Positions 35,728-44,563 of a stretch of DNA of 64,000 bases are shown here, piece by piece (positions within the stretch are counted from its first letter, which is position 1; the number at the start of each line of letters is the position of its first letter). The position numbers were made by a program, and so were the translations under genes. A model generated the notes under the pieces. It was not told the origin of the DNA and made no database searches. It was given only the letters and a program-made list of their open reading frames with translations. This DNA comes from Arthrobacter sp. AFG7.2 (GTDB lineage Bacteria; Actinomycetota; Actinomycetes; Actinomycetales; Micrococcaceae), in contig NZ_PJMB01000011.1 of the NCBI RefSeq assembly GCF_002892835.1, positions 62,001 through 126,000 of the forward strand, read 5' to 3'.

Positions 35728-37206
35728 CTAACCCCGGCGGCCCGGTGACCGCCGCAGTGACAGCGGGGGGATCGGCTCATACAGGAGGGTCCGTACCCAG
35801 CGGTCCCCGGTCTCCCTGAATTCCTTGCGCGTGGCAAACCGGTACCGGTAGCTGCGCACGCGCACCCAACGCGGGGCGGCGCCGTCGAACGGGTCATCGC
35901 GGAGGAGCCGCAGAACCTGGCGGTCCGCTTCCAGCAGCTTGCCGAGGAAGGCGTAGAACCACTCCTCGTGGACGGTCCGCAGCGGCAGGAACCACATCAG
36001 CCAGTCCAGCCGCAGATGGTACGGGGCCCATTGCCGGGGGAGCCTGCGGACATCGCCTGGCTTGCCCTTGAAACCGTACTCCCGCCAGTCGGAGGAGTCG
36101 TCCGGATCGTCGTCGAGGGTTCCCTCCACCACAATCTCGATCCGCTGCTTGGTGACGCTGCCGAACGCGCCATAGGTGTTGACCAGCTGCCAGCGGTTAA
36201 AGCTGGCATTCATCAGCTGGCGGCGGGAGAACAGGTTGCGCAGCGGCCAGTAACTGAGCACCACCAGCAGCAGGGTGGCAGCCAGCGTGATGGCGAGCCA
36301 CCACAGCGGGGTCTCCCGGGCTGCACCGGACGCGCCGTGCCAGTCCAGGGGGATCACCGGCAGCACGGCGTGCGCAACGGGGTCGCTGACCGCGGCAAAA
36401 GCCAGCACGATGGCAATCCAGTTCAACCAGGCGAAGTTGCCGCTGGCCACAAGCCACAACTGGGTGCCGATCACAATGCCGGCGGCGATGCCGGCGACCG
36501 GCTGGGGAGCAAACAGGAAGAAGGGCACCACCAGCTGGGCGAAGTGGTTGCCCAGGACCTCCACTTTGTGCAGGGGCTTTGGCAGCAGGTGCGCCTGCCG
36601 GCTCAGCGGTCCCGGCATGGGCTGGGTCTCGTGGTGGTAGTTCAGGGCTGTCAGGTCACGCCATTCGCGCCCGCCCCGAATCTTGATCATCCCAGCGCCG
36701 AACTCGAGCCGGAACACCAGCCACACGATCAGGAGCAGGATGGTCCGCGGCGGATCGGTCTGGTCCGAACCCAGGAAAGCCACTGTGAAGCCGGCCTCCA
36801 GGAGCAGCATCTCCCAGCCGAAACCATAGAACGTCTGCCCCACATTCACGATGGACATGTACAGCAGCCACAGGGCCAGGAACGCAATGAGCGGGACCCA
36901 TGGCGGTCCCTGTTGGGGGATGCCGGCCACGAGCAGCGCCGACACCACGAGCCCTGCCGCGCACACCCAGCGCAGCAGCCGGTCCGAGTACCGCCAGCGG
37001 AACAGGGTGGGCCGGCGCAGGCGGCTGAAACCGGAAAGGTATTCGGGTACCGGGAGCAGGCCACGCTCACCCAGCAGCGCCGGAAACTGGTTCAGCGAGG
37101 ACAGGAACGCAACGAAATACAGTGCCGCCACACCCCGCTGCAGCACCTGCCGGGCGAATTCGTATTCCGGCGCGTCAAACCAGGAGAGCCAGTCCACGCA
37201 GTCCAC
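35728..37206 (-). CDS. Lipase maturation factor (LMF1-like) family membrane protein
   Basis: A 492-residue membrane protein with about eight to ten helices in the first 360 residues and a soluble C-terminal domain. It shares the LMF features: YGFGWEMLLLEAGF, WLVFRLEFGAGMIKIRGG, REWRDLTALNYHHETQPMPG, and later APYHLRLDWLMWFLPL. In animals LMF1 folds secreted lipases in the ER; the bacterial role is unknown. GTG start at 37206; a second GTG three codons on is equally possible and no clear ribosome-binding site is seen. Convergent with the citE-like gene. Confidence 0.85.
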   Translation of the reverse strand: MDCVDWLSWFDAPEYEFARQVLQRGVAALYFVAFLSSLNQFPALLGERGLLPVPEYLSGFSRLRRPTLFRWRYSDRLLRWVCAAGLVVSALLVAGIPQQGPPWVPLIAFLALWLLYMSIVNVGQTFYGFGWEMLLLEAGFTVAFLGSDQTDPPRTILLLIVWLVFRLEFGAGMIKIRGGREWRDLTALNYHHETQPMPGPLSRQAHLLPKPLHKVEVLGNHFAQLVVPFFLFAPQPVAGIAAGIVIGTQLWLVASGNFAWLNWIAIVLAFAAVSDPVAHAVLPVIPLDWHGASGAARETPLWWLAITLAATLLLVVLSYWPLRNLFSRRQLMNASFNRWQLVNTYGAFGSVTKQRIEIVVEGTLDDDPDDSSDWREYGFKGKPGDVRRLPRQWAPYHLRLDWLMWFLPLRTVHEEWFYAFLGKLLEADRQVLRLLRDDPFDGAAPRWVRVRSYRYRFATRKEFRETGDRWVRTLLYEPIPPLSLRRSPGRRG

Positions 37207-37235
37207 GTTACGCCCGGCGTCGGCGGCGATGCCAC

Positions 37236-37241
37236 TAGGAT
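37236..37241 (+). promoter_or_regulatory. Leaderless-type -10 box of the TSUP gene
   Basis: TAGGAT lies 6 bases before the ATG at 37248, so RNA would start at or by the start codon. A short GAGGG also precedes the ATG, so a leadered transcript is not excluded. Confidence 0.45.
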
Positions 37242-37247
37242 CGAGGG

Positions 37248-37991
37248 ATGTTTGTGCTGGTGCTGATCGCCGTCGTTGCAGGCGCGCTCGCCCAGCGGGT
37301 CGCAGGCCTGGGCTTCGGCCTGCTCGTGTCCCCGGTACTGGTGGTGCTGCTGGGTCCTTTCGACGGCGTGATGATTATCAACCTCTGCGGCGCCACGTCC
37401 TCGCTTCTTATCCTCTCCAGGGTCTGGCGGCACGTGGCCTGGAAGAAGTACTTCGGGCTGGCCCTCGCCGCGTTGGCCGGCGTGCTGCCCGGGGCCTGGC
37501 TGGCGAGCAATGTGCCGGAGGCCCCGCTGGAGATCTGCATTGGCGTCCTGCTCATCATCGCCCTGCTGGCCTCCCAACGGCTGACCAGGAGCTCATGGCG
37601 TGCCAGCGGACCCGCCCCCATGGCATCCCTCGGCTTTACCAGCGGACTGATGAATGCCGCCGCCGGTGTTGGCGGTCCCGCCATCACCGCATACGCCATT
37701 GCGAGCAGGTGGGAGCAGAAGAGCTTCAGCGCCACCCTTCAGCCGTACTTCATCACCACCGGTTTTACCTCGCTGATCAGTAAGTACGTGCTGTCCGGCG
37801 GGCACGTCCCGGGACTCGAAGGCTGGCAGTGGCTGGCAATCCTGGCGGCGATGATCACCGGAATCGTGGCCGGTGACCTGTTGTCCGGCCGGGTTCGTCC
37901 TGCAGCTGCGCGCCGCATCGTCACCGTCATCGCCTACCTGGGAGCAGTGGCCACCCTCACCAAGGGCCTGCTGGAGCTGGCTGCTGCCTGA
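37248..37991 (+). CDS. TSUP (TauE/SafE) family transporter
   Basis: A 247-residue protein with about eight helices and an internal repeat typical of the TauE/SafE family: the N-terminal AQRVAGLGFGLLVSPVLVVL and the second-half GLMNAAAGVGGPAITAYAI. These proteins move sulfite, sulfoacetate or related organic anions. Substrate here is unknown. It is divergent from the LMF-like gene and followed by the FAD oxidoreductase gene with a 42-base gap. It is distinct from the second TSUP gene at 47556. Confidence 0.85.
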   Translation: MFVLVLIAVVAGALAQRVAGLGFGLLVSPVLVVLLGPFDGVMIINLCGATSSLLILSRVWRHVAWKKYFGLALAALAGVLPGAWLASNVPEAPLEICIGVLLIIALLASQRLTRSSWRASGPAPMASLGFTSGLMNAAAGVGGPAITAYAIASRWEQKSFSATLQPYFITTGFTSLISKYVLSGGHVPGLEGWQWLAILAAMITGIVAGDLLSGRVRPAAARRIVTVIAYLGAVATLTKGLLELAAA

Positions 37992-38033
37992 GGACTGCGA
38001 CTCCGCCAGGGCGAAACATGCTTTGCTGGAACC

Positions 38034-39122
38034 ATGACACGTGTTGCGGTAATAGGTGCAGGAATCGTCGGACTGTCCACAGCCCATGCCCTCCGGAAGG
38101 CAGGCGCGGACGTAACCGTCTACGAGTCCGGGGCCCCGGGTTCAGGGCAGTCAGCCGGTGAGTCCAGGATCTTCAGGCATGCGCACGACGACGTCCGGCT
38201 CGCTGCGTTCGTGAGCGAGAGCCGTGCCCTCTGGCGGGGCTGGGAGGAAGAATTCGGCGTGGAACTGGTGTCCGGGGCCGGAGCGGTAGCCATTGGCGAC
38301 GGCGTGGAAGGCAAGCTCCGCGTCCTCAGCAGCCTGCCGGACATCCCTGTGGCCCTGCTCGCGCCTGCCGAACTCGCCGCCGCGCTGCCGATCCTTGCGG
38401 GCTTCCGGGGCAAGGCGATGCTTGACGCCAACGGGGGTGCCATCAGGACGCGTGCCGCGTTCCAGGCATTGACCCGGAGCCTTGAAGGTGCTTTGGTGCA
38501 GGACCACGTGCTGGCTGTCCAACACATCCCCGAGGGCGGCGCGGAAGTCCGCGCCGGGTCAAGTGCGGACCGGTTCGACCATGTTGTCCTGTGCGCCGGG
38601 CGAGGCACGGCGGCCCTGGCCAGGGGCGCGGGGCTGGACATTCCCGTTGAGCTCGCCGCGCATGCCCGCGTGACGTTCCGGGTGCGGCAGGACGCGGGTG
38701 TTCCGCTGCCCACATTCCAGGACGGCAGCGGGGAGTTCGGAGAAACCGGCGTCTATGCGGCGCCCTCGGCTGACAACCGTCATTATGCCGTTGGCCTGAG
38801 CGAAACAACCGCCGTGCGGCAGGACGGGAGTCTCGCGGACTCCGCTGCCTTGGATTCCCTTGCAGCCCGCGCATCCGCCTATGTCCGGCGGGCACTCCCC
38901 GGCCTGGACCCCGAACCGGCCGGCTATGTCCACTGCTGGGTAACGCGCCTGCCCTGGGGTGATGACGGAGTCGGCATCTGGTCAGCGGGCAATGTCAGCG
39001 CCGTTGCCGGGCACAACCTCTTCAAGCAGGCGCCGGCGCTGGGCGGGGCGCTGGCAGAAACTGCGTTGACCGGCGTCGTGCCACCTATCCTGCGGCCTGG
39101 CTCGCACCTGGGAAAATCATGA
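38034..39122 (+). CDS. FAD-dependent amino-acid/amine oxidoreductase (DAO family)
   Basis: A 362-residue flavoprotein of the D-amino-acid oxidase/sarcosine oxidase family. The dinucleotide-binding start is clear: VAVIGAGIVGLSTAHALRKA with YESG at the end of the second strand, followed by GQSAGESRIFRHAH, like the covalent-FAD region of monomeric sarcosine oxidase. C-terminal GHNLFKQAPALGGALAE fits the FAD-ribityl loop. It probably oxidises an N-methyl amine or amino acid to an imine. Substrate unknown. ATG with GGAA 4 bases upstream. Confidence 0.82.
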   Translation: MTRVAVIGAGIVGLSTAHALRKAGADVTVYESGAPGSGQSAGESRIFRHAHDDVRLAAFVSESRALWRGWEEEFGVELVSGAGAVAIGDGVEGKLRVLSSLPDIPVALLAPAELAAALPILAGFRGKAMLDANGGAIRTRAAFQALTRSLEGALVQDHVLAVQHIPEGGAEVRAGSSADRFDHVVLCAGRGTAALARGAGLDIPVELAAHARVTFRVRQDAGVPLPTFQDGSGEFGETGVYAAPSADNRHYAVGLSETTAVRQDGSLADSAALDSLAARASAYVRRALPGLDPEPAGYVHCWVTRLPWGDDGVGIWSAGNVSAVAGHNLFKQAPALGGALAETALTGVVPPILRPGSHLGKS

Positions 39123-39158
39123 ACGCTTTGAGCCCGGCACGTGCGGGATACTTAAGCA

Positions 39159-40343
39159 ATGCAGCCACGCAGAATCGTCCTCCTTGGATCCACCGGTTCC
39201 ATCGGCACCCAGGCGATTGACGTCGTCGACGGCGCCCCGCACCTTTTCGAGGTAGTGGCCCTCAGCGCCGGCGGAGGGAACCTGGAACTCCTGGCCCGCC
39301 AGGCAGTGCACACGGGAGCCGCCGTTATTGGCATCGCCGGCGGTGATCCCCGGAAGCTGGCATCACTGGTGGCCGAAGCTGCTGCCGCAGCGGGAAAACC
39401 GGGCTACCGGCCGGAGATCATCGCCGGAGAAGACGCGTCCACCCGGATCGCCGCAGTTGAGGCAGACGTGGTGCTCAACGGAATCACCGGTTCGATCGGA
39501 CTGGCCCCCACGCTGGCGGCCTTGCAGTCCGGCGCCACCCTGGCCCTGGCCAACAAGGAATCCCTGATTGTTGGCGGAGCCCTGGTCAAGGCAGCCGCAC
39601 GTGAAGGCCAGATTGTGCCCGTGGACTCCGAGCATTCCGCCATAGCCCAGTGCCTGCGCTCGGGCTCGGCAGCTGAAGTGGAAAAACTCATCCTCACCGC
39701 GTCCGGCGGTCCGTTCCGGGGCAGGAGCAGGGAGGAGTTGCACGGGGTAACCCCACAGGAGGCCCTGGCCCATCCCACCTGGGATATGGGTGTCATGGTC
39801 ACCACGAATTCCGCCACCCTGGTCAACAAAGGCCTGGAAGTCATCGAGGCGCACCTCCTTTTCGATATTCCGCTGGACCGGATCGACGTGGTGGTGCATC
39901 CCCAGTCCGTGGTGCACTCGATGGTGCAGTTCACGGACGGGTCCATCATTGCCCAGGCGTCCCCGCCGGACATGCGGCTTCCCATCGCGCTCGGGCTGGG
40001 CTGGCCGGACAGGGTGCCCGGGGCGGCGGCGGCCTGCGACTTCAGCAAGGCCGCAACCTGGACGTTTGAGCCGCTGGATACCGAAGCTTTTCCCGCTGTA
40101 GGCCTCGCCAAGGACGCTGCGAGGCAGGGCAGTACTTTTCCCGCCGTGTTCAACGCCGCCAACGAGGAAGCCGTGACAGCCTTCCACGCCGGACGCATCA
40201 GGTTTACCGACATCGTGGACACCGTCGAGGCCGTCCTCAGCCAACACTCAGGTTCCTCCGGGCTGACCGTGGAGTCTGTCCTGGATGCTGAGGGGTGGGC
40301 ACGTGCCCGCGCCCACGAACGTTTAGCAGTCAGCAGACTCTAG
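39159..40343 (+). CDS. dxr: 1-deoxy-D-xylulose 5-phosphate reductoisomerase
   Basis: The first committed enzyme of the MEP isoprenoid pathway, making MEP with NADPH. Seen: the NADPH loop [48 protein letters not shown], the metal and substrate motif [35 protein letters not shown] and [17 protein letters not shown]. The 394-residue length is normal. It forms a pair with the site-2 protease gene, and ispG, another MEP gene, is 3 kb away. A weak GATACT lies 6 bases before the ATG. Confidence 0.98.
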   Translation: MQPRRIVLLGSTGSIGTQAIDVVDGAPHLFEVVALSAGGGNLELLARQAVHTGAAVIGIAGGDPRKLASLVAEAAAAAGKPGYRPEIIAGEDASTRIAAVEADVVLNGITGSIGLAPTLAALQSGATLALANKESLIVGGALVKAAAREGQIVPVDSEHSAIAQCLRSGSAAEVEKLILTASGGPFRGRSREELHGVTPQEALAHPTWDMGVMVTTNSATLVNKGLEVIEAHLLFDIPLDRIDVVVHPQSVVHSMVQFTDGSIIAQASPPDMRLPIALGLGWPDRVPGAAAACDFSKAATWTFEPLDTEAFPAVGLAKDAARQGSTFPAVFNAANEEAVTAFHAGRIRFTDIVDTVEAVLSQHSGSSGLTVESVLDAEGWARARAHERLAVSRL

Positions 40344-40360
40344 GAAGCAGCAGCACCTCC

Positions 40361-41692
40361 ATGACCCCCGTTCTCCTCTTTATCCTCGGCGTCGTCTTTG
40401 TGGCCGTCGGCATCGCTGCCGCCATCGCGCTCCATGAAGTGGGCCATCTCGTGCCCGCCAAACTCTTCAAGGTCCGCGTGACCAAGTACATGATCGGCTT
40501 CGGCCCTACGCTGTGGTCCCGGCGGAAGGGCGAGACCGAGTACGGCGTCAAGGCCATCCCGCTGGGCGGCTACGTGTCCATGATCGGTATGTACCCGCCC
40601 AATCAGGACGATGGTTCCGTCCGTCCCTCCAGTACCGGAATGTTCCAGACCCTGGCCACCGAGGCCCGGTCCATGGCGCACGAGGAAGTGGGGCCGGGCG
40701 ACGAAAACCGGGTGTTCTACCGGCTTCCTGTCTGGAAGAAGGTCATTGTGATGCTGGGCGGGCCGGCCATGAACATGGTCCTTGGCGTGTTCCTCACCGC
40801 CGTGCTGCTGATGGGCTTCGGCGTGGCCACGGCCACCACCACCATCTCCGACGTTTCCAAGTGCCAGGTTGCGGCGGGGGAGACGGTAGACCCGGATTCC
40901 GCGGACTGCCGGCTGACGCCGGCCGCAGCGGCCGGCCTCAAGCCCAATGACAAAATCACCTCCTTTGATGGAAAGACCGTGACCGGCTGGGACCAGCTGA
41001 CGGAATGGATCCGGGCCTCCGCCGGGCGGGAGGTAGGAATTACCGTGGAGCGGGACGGCACGCAGGTGTCCACCACCGTAACTCCGGTGCTGTCTGCGCG
41101 GCCGGTTGTCGGGGCTGACGGGCGCCAGGAAACTGACGACGCCGGCACCCTCCTATACCAGGACGTCGGCTTCCTGGGCATCGGTTCCCGGACCGAACTG
41201 GTGGCCCAGCCGGCGTCGTCCGTCCTGCCCATGGCGGGCGAGAACATCCGGCAGGTGGCAGGGGTGGTGTTCAACCTGCCCGCACGCGTTGTTGGCGTGG
41301 CCAAGGCTGCCTTCAGCGAGGAACCCCGTGACCCCAACGGACCCATCAGCGTGGTGGGGGTAGGCCGGGTGGCCGGGGAAGTGGCCGCTATGGAAGAGAT
41401 CCCGGTGCAGTCGCGGCTGGCCGCACTGATCGGGCTGCTGGCCGGGCTGAACTTCGCCCTCGCCGTCTTCAATCTGATCCCGCTGCTGCCACTGGACGGC
41501 GGACACGTTGCCGGTGCCCTCTACGAGGGCGCCAGGCGCCGGGTGGCCAAGCTGTTCGGCAAGCCGGACCCGGGCGCCTTTGACATTGCCAAGCTCCTGC
41601 CGGTCACCTACGTGGTGGCAGTGCTGCTGATGGGCATGAGTGCGCTGCTTATCTATGCGGACATTGTGAAGCCGGTGAACCTTTTCGGCTGA
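40361..41692 (+). CDS. Site-2 zinc metalloprotease, RseP/Rip1 family
   Basis: A 443-residue membrane protease that cuts transmembrane anti-sigma factors or similar substrates. Seen: the zinc site HEVGH in the first helix, GPTLWSRRKGETEYGVKAIP followed by LGGYVSM, one PDZ domain (about 185-285, containing AAAAGLKPNDKITSFDGKTV), and the third conserved segment NFALAVFNLIPLLPLDGGH with the zinc Asp. The PDZ region is preceded by two cysteines (SKCQ, ADCRL). ATG at 40361, with GGAAGCAG upstream; it follows dxr closely, as in mycobacteria (rip1). Confidence 0.93.
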   Translation: MTPVLLFILGVVFVAVGIAAAIALHEVGHLVPAKLFKVRVTKYMIGFGPTLWSRRKGETEYGVKAIPLGGYVSMIGMYPPNQDDGSVRPSSTGMFQTLATEARSMAHEEVGPGDENRVFYRLPVWKKVIVMLGGPAMNMVLGVFLTAVLLMGFGVATATTTISDVSKCQVAAGETVDPDSADCRLTPAAAAGLKPNDKITSFDGKTVTGWDQLTEWIRASAGREVGITVERDGTQVSTTVTPVLSARPVVGADGRQETDDAGTLLYQDVGFLGIGSRTELVAQPASSVLPMAGENIRQVAGVVFNLPARVVGVAKAAFSEEPRDPNGPISVVGVGRVAGEVAAMEEIPVQSRLAALIGLLAGLNFALAVFNLIPLLPLDGGHVAGALYEGARRRVAKLFGKPDPGAFDIAKLLPVTYVVAVLLMGMSALLIYADIVKPVNLFG

Positions 41693-41707
41693 GGCCGCTG
41701 ACGCTTC

Positions 41708-41748
41708 TGATCGATCAGCCCGCATTGGCTGATTATTAGTTATCAGCC
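41708..41748. repeat. Clustered TGAT/ATCA inverted repeats before the SatD-like gene
   Basis: The 10-base palindrome TGATCGATCA (41708-41717) and the inverted repeat GGCTGAT/ATCAGCC (41727-41733, 41742-41748) lie in an AT-rich gap. More TGAT and ATCA copies follow (41754-41772). They may be operators for the helix-turn-helix protein encoded next, at 41792. Confidence 0.5.
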
Positions 41749-41791
41749 GTTTATGATTGATTATGATGGATCACCTGCGTATGGTTGGGGA

Positions 41792-42457
41792 ATGTACGTT
41801 CTCACGATTGACCAGCAGGGCAGCAGGTCCGATATCGACCGCGTTCCGGAACTGACCGCCGCGCTGGGGGATCTGGCTCCAGTGCCCTTTGACCGGACGG
41901 TAGGGGACGAACTCCAAGGCGTGGTGGATCATCCCCACGAGGTGGTGGACATCGCACTGCACGCACTCCGCAGCGGGCACTGGTATGTGGGGATAGGGAT
42001 CGGCGCGGTCCGGCTTCTCCCGGGGGACAGCCCGCGCGAAGGCTCCGGAAGCGGTTTTGTGGCGGCCCGAAAAGCCGTGGAACGTGCCAAGGGAGCGGCA
42101 GGCCAGGTGCCACTGTCGGTGGTATCCGGCACTATGGTCCGCGGAAGGGACGTTCAGCAGCAGGAAAGCGTTGTGGCCTGTGCAAACGCAGAGGCAGTGC
42201 TCCGCCTGATCGGACGCCTGGTGCAACAGCGCACGGAGGCCCAATGGCGGGTGGTGGACCGGCTGCGGGCAATCGACGGCGAGGGCAGGCATGGGACCCA
42301 GAAGCAGGTGGCCCGGGAGTTGGGAATATCGGAGCAATCGGTGAGCCGTGCCCTGCTCAGGTCCGGCTGGCAGGAAGAATGGGCGGCAAGGCCGGCGGCG
42401 GCAATGCTCCTGGAGTACGCGCATTCTTTGGCCGCCCCGATGGAAGGAACCCGGTGA
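41792..42457 (+). CDS. SatD-like protein with C-terminal helix-turn-helix
   Basis: A 221-residue soluble protein. The N-terminal half begins MYVLTIDQQGSRSDIDRVPE and has TVGDELQGVV and GHWYVGIGIGAV, the pattern of SatD proteins, which recalls the cyclase/palm fold. The C-terminal part has a clear helix-turn-helix (GTQKQVARELGISEQSVSRA). The function of SatD is not known; a nucleotide-responsive DNA-binding regulator is possible. ATG at 41792 follows GGGGA. The stop overlaps the next gene (GTGA), so the two products are likely partners. Confidence 0.6.
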   Translation: MYVLTIDQQGSRSDIDRVPELTAALGDLAPVPFDRTVGDELQGVVDHPHEVVDIALHALRSGHWYVGIGIGAVRLLPGDSPREGSGSGFVAARKAVERAKGAAGQVPLSVVSGTMVRGRDVQQQESVVACANAEAVLRLIGRLVQQRTEAQWRVVDRLRAIDGEGRHGTQKQVARELGISEQSVSRALLRSGWQEEWAARPAAAMLLEYAHSLAAPMEGTR

Positions 42458-42969
42458 ACGCAGTCTGGATCGCGGTTGCACTGCTGGTGGCAGGATTCGC
42501 CGGGTGGCCCGTGACCGCACTGGTGTTCCGGCTGGCCAAGACCATCGATGACAAAGCCGACGCCGCCAAGGCAGCGGCGGAGGCCAAAAGAGCGGCCGAA
42601 GATCCTTCTGCCGATGTGACCGTGGACCTGCCGGCGGGGGACGAAGCCCAGAGCGTCAACGGTGAGCTGACCGCTGCTGCGGAGCCGCCGTCGTCGGGGG
42701 GTGCAGGCCACGCGCCGCCCGTTCCCACCCAGCGGATCCTTCGGGGCGGTGCCATCATCGGGATCCTGGAGCGGCTGGGGGTCTGCCTTGCCATCCTCAC
42801 CGGCCAGCCAGTGGCCATTGCCTACATCGTGGCCATCAAGGGTCTGGGCAGGTTCGCGGAGCTTAAGGAAACACCTGTGGCGGCTGAGCGCTTCATTATC
42901 GGAACCCTGACGTCCATGCTCTGGGCGGCCGGGACAGCTGCCGCCATCAAGGTGCTCTTCATGGCCTGA
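42454..42969 (+). CDS. Three-helix membrane protein paired with the SatD-like protein
   Basis: A 171-residue protein: one helix (about 4-26), a charged Ala-rich cytoplasmic stretch (about 30-95), and two or three C-terminal helices in GGAIIGILERLGVCLAILTG and FIIGTLTSMLWAAGTAAAIK. The GxIIGxLER and GRFxE...FIIGTLTS pattern is found in membrane proteins encoded next to SatD-like regulators. No catalytic motif is seen. GTG start overlaps the stop of the preceding gene by four bases. Confidence 0.6.
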   Translation: MNAVWIAVALLVAGFAGWPVTALVFRLAKTIDDKADAAKAAAEAKRAAEDPSADVTVDLPAGDEAQSVNGELTAAAEPPSSGGAGHAPPVPTQRILRGGAIIGILERLGVCLAILTGQPVAIAYIVAIKGLGRFAELKETPVAAERFIIGTLTSMLWAAGTAAAIKVLFMA

Positions 42970-43054
42970 CCGCCTGCGCAGGCCTTCGGGTGCAAACCCG
43001 CCGGCTGCACGGGCTCTTCCTTCCGCCGGATGGGTGCGGGGGCAGGCAGGGCGA

Positions 43055-43060
43055 TAGGGT
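43055..43060 (+). promoter_or_regulatory. Leaderless-type -10 box of the YciI-like gene
   Basis: TAGGGT lies 6 bases before the ATG at 43067, and no ribosome-binding sequence is present. This fits transcription starting at the initiation codon. Confidence 0.5.
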
Positions 43061-43066
43061 AGCGGT

Positions 43067-43360
43067 ATGACAGTTTTTGCCGTTGAGTACGTTTATGCCG
43101 CCGATTCCACCGAAGCCCGCAACGGGGCCCGGCCAGCGCACCGCGAATGGCTCGCGGGCCTTGCGGAGGACGGTGCCGTCCTTGCGAGCGGTCCATACGG
43201 TGACGGCGCCGGAGCGCTCCTGATCTTCAAGACAGCAGACGAGGCTGCCCTCAACTCGATCCTCAAGCAGGATCCCTTCGCCGCCGCCGGAGTCATCGCC
43301 GGGACCCGTATCACGGAGTGGTCACCCATCATCGGCGTGCTCGCGGGCCTCACCGCGTAG
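43067..43360 (+). CDS. YciI-like protein
   Basis: A 97-residue dimeric ferredoxin-fold protein of the YCII family. Seen: RPAHREWLAGLAEDGAVLAS with the conserved His and Asp, and GALLIFKTADEAALNSILKQ followed by DPFAAAGVIAGTRITEW. Members are small enzymes or binding proteins of mostly unknown role. It is a single gene with its own promoter-like box, 36 bases before ispG. Confidence 0.88.
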   Translation: MTVFAVEYVYAADSTEARNGARPAHREWLAGLAEDGAVLASGPYGDGAGALLIFKTADEAALNSILKQDPFAAAGVIAGTRITEWSPIIGVLAGLTA

Positions 43361-43396
43361 CCTCTTCACAATCCTTTTCAATCTCTAGGAGTCCTC

Positions 43397-44563
43397 GTGA
43401 CCTCGGTCAGCCTGGGAATGCCCTCAGCACCGCCCCCCGTTCTTGCCCCTCGCCGCAAGACGCGGCAAATCAAAGTTGGATCCGTGGGAGTGGGATCGGA
43501 CTCACCCATCAGCGTGCAGTCCATGACCACCACCCCCACCACGGACATCAACGCCACCCTGCAGCAGATTGCCGAACTGACGGCTTCCGGCTGTGACATC
43601 GTGCGCGTGGCCTGCCCTTCCGCTGACGACGCCGAGGCGCTGCCCATCATCGCGCGGAAGTCCCAGATTCCGGTGATCGCGGACATCCACTTCCAGCCCA
43701 AGTACGTCTTCGCGGCGATCGAAGCCGGTTGTGCCGCAGTGCGGGTAAACCCGGGAAACATCCGCAAGTTTGATGACCAGGTCAAGGAAATCGCTGCAGC
43801 CGCCAGGGATCACGGGACGTCCATCCGCATCGGCGTCAACGCCGGATCCCTCGAGCCCGGCATCCTGAAGAAGTACGGCAAAGCCACACCTGAAGCACTG
43901 GTGGAATCCGCGGTCTGGGAGGCGTCCCTCTTTGAAGAGCACGGCTTCCACGACTTCAAAATCTCTGTCAAGCACAACGACCCCGTCATCATGGTGGCGG
44001 CCTACGAGATGCTGGCAGAAAAAGGCGACTGGCCCCTGCACCTCGGTGTCACGGAGGCGGGACCGGCATTCCAGGGGACCATCAAGTCCGCCACGGCCTT
44101 CGGCGCCCTCCTGTCCAAGGGCATTGGCGACACGATCAGGGTCTCCCTTTCGGCTCCGCCGGTAGAGGAAATCAAGGTGGGCAACCAGATCCTGCAGTCC
44201 CTCAACCTGCGCCCGCGCAAGCTCGAAATCGTTTCCTGCCCCTCCTGCGGCCGCGCCCAGGTGGATGTGTACACGCTGGCCGAGCAGGTCACCGCCGGAC
44301 TGGAAGGCATGGAGATCCCGCTGCGCGTGGCGGTTATGGGCTGCGTGGTGAACGGACCCGGTGAGGCCCGCGAAGCGGACCTTGGTGTTGCCTCCGGTAA
44401 CGGCAAGGGCCAGATCTTTGTGAAGGGCGAAGTCATCAAGACTGTCCCCGAGAGCCAAATTGTTGAGACACTGATCGAAGAGGCCATGCGTATCGCTGAA
44501 GAGATGGGGGAGGCCGATGGCGAAGATGCTGTCAAGGGTAGCCCCGTGGTTAGCGTCTCGTAA
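43397..44563 (+). CDS. ispG: 4-hydroxy-3-methylbut-2-enyl diphosphate synthase (flavodoxin/ferredoxin)
   Basis: The iron-sulfur enzyme that reduces MEcPP to HMBPP in the MEP pathway, next but one to the end. Seen: [51 protein letters not shown], and the cluster cysteines in [19 protein letters not shown] and [18 protein letters not shown]. 388 residues. GTG start. The gene overlaps the following acetyltransferase gene by 47 bases, so that one must be co-translated or start further in. Confidence 0.98.
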   Translation: MTSVSLGMPSAPPPVLAPRRKTRQIKVGSVGVGSDSPISVQSMTTTPTTDINATLQQIAELTASGCDIVRVACPSADDAEALPIIARKSQIPVIADIHFQPKYVFAAIEAGCAAVRVNPGNIRKFDDQVKEIAAAARDHGTSIRIGVNAGSLEPGILKKYGKATPEALVESAVWEASLFEEHGFHDFKISVKHNDPVIMVAAYEMLAEKGDWPLHLGVTEAGPAFQGTIKSATAFGALLSKGIGDTIRVSLSAPPVEEIKVGNQILQSLNLRPRKLEIVSCPSCGRAQVDVYTLAEQVTAGLEGMEIPLRVAVMGCVVNGPGEAREADLGVASGNGKGQIFVKGEVIKTVPESQIVETLIEEAMRIAEEMGEADGEDAVKGSPVVSVS

